In this document: one piece after another, positions 31,216-32,423 of the stretch | Layout of the letters: the number at the start of each line of letters is the position of its first letter | Numbering within the stretch: the stretch's first letter is position 1 | DNA from: Bog-159 sp049511415 | Lineage (GTDB): Bacteria; Acidobacteriota; Terriglobia; Bryobacterales; Bryobacteraceae | Reading direction: 5' to 3' | Length of the DNA stretch: 32,423 nucleotides | NCBI GenBank assembly: GCA_049511415.1 | Contig: JBEKYC010000105.1 | Location: 1-32,423 of the forward strand | Notes under the pieces: generated by a model | The model's input: the letters and a program-made list of their open reading frames with translations, nothing else | Database searches by the model: none | What the model was told of the DNA's origin: nothing | Translations under genes and position numbers: made by a program

Positions 31216-32423
31216 ATGAAGCGTTGTACGATTTGTCACGCCACGTATCCCGCGGCCTTCACGCATTGCCCTCACGATGGCTCAGTCCTGACGGAGGCCA
31301 ATGAGTGGGCAGAGGGAGCCATGATTCGCGGCAAGTACCGCATCCTGGGCAAGCTGGGCCAGGGGGGGATGGCGACCGTCTATAAGGCGCTGCACGTGGG
31401 ATTTGACGAGGTGTGCGCGCTGAAGGTGATCAACCTCGAGTTGGCGAGCGATCTGTCCTTCGTGAAGCGCTTCGGCCAGGAAGCCGCCCTCACGCGCAAG
31501 CTGCAGCATCCCAACGCCGTGCGCGTGGAAGACATCGATCAGGCCGACGATGGGCGTCCTTTCATGGTGATGGAGTTCATCGAAGGGGAGAGCCTGAAAG
31601 ATATCATCCAGCACCAGGCGCCGCTGCCGGTGCCGCGCGCGTGCGGTATCGCCAAACAGGTGGCGGCCGCGCTGGATGCGGCGCACCGCCTAGGCATAAT
31701 CCACCGCGATATCAAACCTGGGAACATCATTCTGACGCGGCGCGCGGCCGGCGCCGGCCATGCCGGGGAACTGGCCAAAGTCCTCGATTTCGGCATCGCC
31801 AAGATCAAGGAAGCGCACCTCGCCGCCGGCGGTGTGACGCTCACGCGGACCGGCACTTCGATTGGCACGCCCGCATACATGTCGCCGGAACAGGCCATGG
31901 GCAAGACCGGCGAGGGACTGGATGGCCGCGCCGACCTTTACTCGCTGGGCGTGGTGATGTATGAGATGCTGACCGGCGAGTTGCCCATCCAAGCGGACTC
32001 GGAAGTACAGATGCTGATGGGCCAGATCAGCACGGCGCCGGAGCCGATCCGCGCCCGGTGCCCGGAACTCCCCGAGGGAATTGGCACGGTCGTGATGCGA
32101 TGTCTGGAAAAGAACCCCGCCCGGCGGCTGGCCAGCGGGGCGGCACTCATCGCGCAGATTGAGAGCTGCGAGAGAGGCGGGGCCGACACTGCGCCCGATG
32201 AAGTGCCCACCGTGGCCACGCAGCGGCCTGTGCCGCTGGAAGTGGCAATTCCAGTCCCGGCGCGCCGGTCATCCCGTTTGGTGTGGGCGGCTGTTTTGGT
32301 GGCACTTGCGGTGATAGCAATTGCGATCGCTGGCGGCGCCGGGCATCTCGACTGGCGGCGAAAACATCTTGCGCGGTCGCCAGTGGCGGCATCGCAGCCG
32401 GCGCCGCTAGACACGCCAATACC
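31216..32423 (+). CDS. Ser/Thr protein kinase with N-terminal zinc-ribbon-like segment (partial)
   Basis: The frame from ATG 31216 is open to the window edge, giving 402 residues. It starts MKRCTICHATYPAAFTHCPH with DG after it, a short zinc-ribbon-like motif (C4, C7, C18, H/D after). The kinase domain follows: GQGGMATVY, the ATP-binding Lys in CALKVI (K70), HRDIKPGN (163-170), DFG (191-193) and YMSPEQ. A membrane helix spans about 355-374 (LVWAAVLVALAVIAIAIAGG), and the outer part is cut off at the edge. The zinc-ribbon plus kinase plus one helix is a common acidobacterial layout. The ribosome site is weak. A TATACT box lies 28 bases upstream. Confidence 0.92.
   Translation, partial: MKRCTICHATYPAAFTHCPHDGSVLTEANEWAEGAMIRGKYRILGKLGQGGMATVYKALHVGFDEVCALKVINLELASDLSFVKRFGQEAALTRKLQHPNAVRVEDIDQADDGRPFMVMEFIEGESLKDIIQHQAPLPVPRACGIAKQVAAALDAAHRLGIIHRDIKPGNIILTRRAAGAGHAGELAKVLDFGIAKIKEAHLAAGGVTLTRTGTSIGTPAYMSPEQAMGKTGEGLDGRADLYSLGVVMYEMLTGELPIQADSEVQMLMGQISTAPEPIRARCPELPEGIGTVVMRCLEKNPARRLASGAALIAQIESCERGGADTAPDEVPTVATQRPVPLEVAIPVPARRSSRLVWAAVLVALAVIAIAIAGGAGHLDWRRKHLARSPVAASQPAPLDTPI

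Noticed and set aside
31098..31304. Short plus frame overlapping the start of the right-hand kinase
   Set aside because: The kinase frame from 31216 is clearly coding and starts with a recognisable zinc-ribbon-like motif; this one has no family resemblance.

Overview
The window looks like chromosomal DNA from a GC-rich acidobacterium of the Bryobacterales/Solibacter type. The evidence is family content: a protein with the Solibacter-type C-terminal domain (TIGR03437), a PadR regulator next to an 'acidobacterial duplicated orphan permease' (ADOP, TIGR03434), a relic of a second ADOP, several Tat-like or lipobox-free exported proteins and two membrane-anchored Ser/Thr kinases. I saw no tRNA, rRNA, CRISPR array or intact transposon.

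Left flank (1-5000): the 3' end of an unidentified gene and its terminator; a secreted/membrane protein that appears to be read from a leaderless promoter; a Gfo/Idh/MocA oxidoreductase that has lost its C-terminal part; a Ser/Thr protein kinase; a small PH-like membrane protein; a 26-codon relic joining the beginning and end of an ADOP permease; and a small AT-hook protein with a near-consensus promoter.

Centre (5014-20154): the main system. It has two sets of the ATP-grasp amidoligase / alpha-E / transglutaminase genes. Set 1 is separate genes: ATP-grasp (6152), alpha-E (7635), transglutaminase (8567), transglutaminase-DUF2126 fusion (9557). Set 2 is an ATP-grasp/alpha-E fusion (15986) overlapping a transglutaminase (18535) that seems to start at CTG. 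A further transglutaminase-like gene lacking the usual catalytic His lies divergently at 5014-5844, and an Anbu-type proteasome-like peptidase lies convergently at 19408-20154. From known families, the ATP-grasp/alpha-E proteins are predicted to make a peptide or peptide tag, and the transglutaminase-fold and Anbu proteins to process or degrade it; the substrate is not known.

Between the two sets (13313-15989) is an accessory islet: a frameshifted DUF262 (GmrS/ParB-like) gene followed by a HEPN nuclease with an Rx4H motif, then an antitoxin/PIN-toxin pair. The toxin stop overlaps the start of set 2 (ATGA), so the toxin pair now sits at the head of the second ligase operon.

Right flank (20331-32423): two overlapping exported beta-rich Solibacter-type proteins; an alpha/beta hydrolase fused in frame to a shortened ECF sigma factor, with sequence signs that a one-base indel made the fusion; a membrane protein that overlaps it; an amidohydrolase; a small basic protein; a GNAT acetyltransferase; the PadR-ADOP pair with a repeated operator-like site; and the start of a second Ser/Thr kinase, with an N-terminal zinc-ribbon-like segment, that runs off the window.
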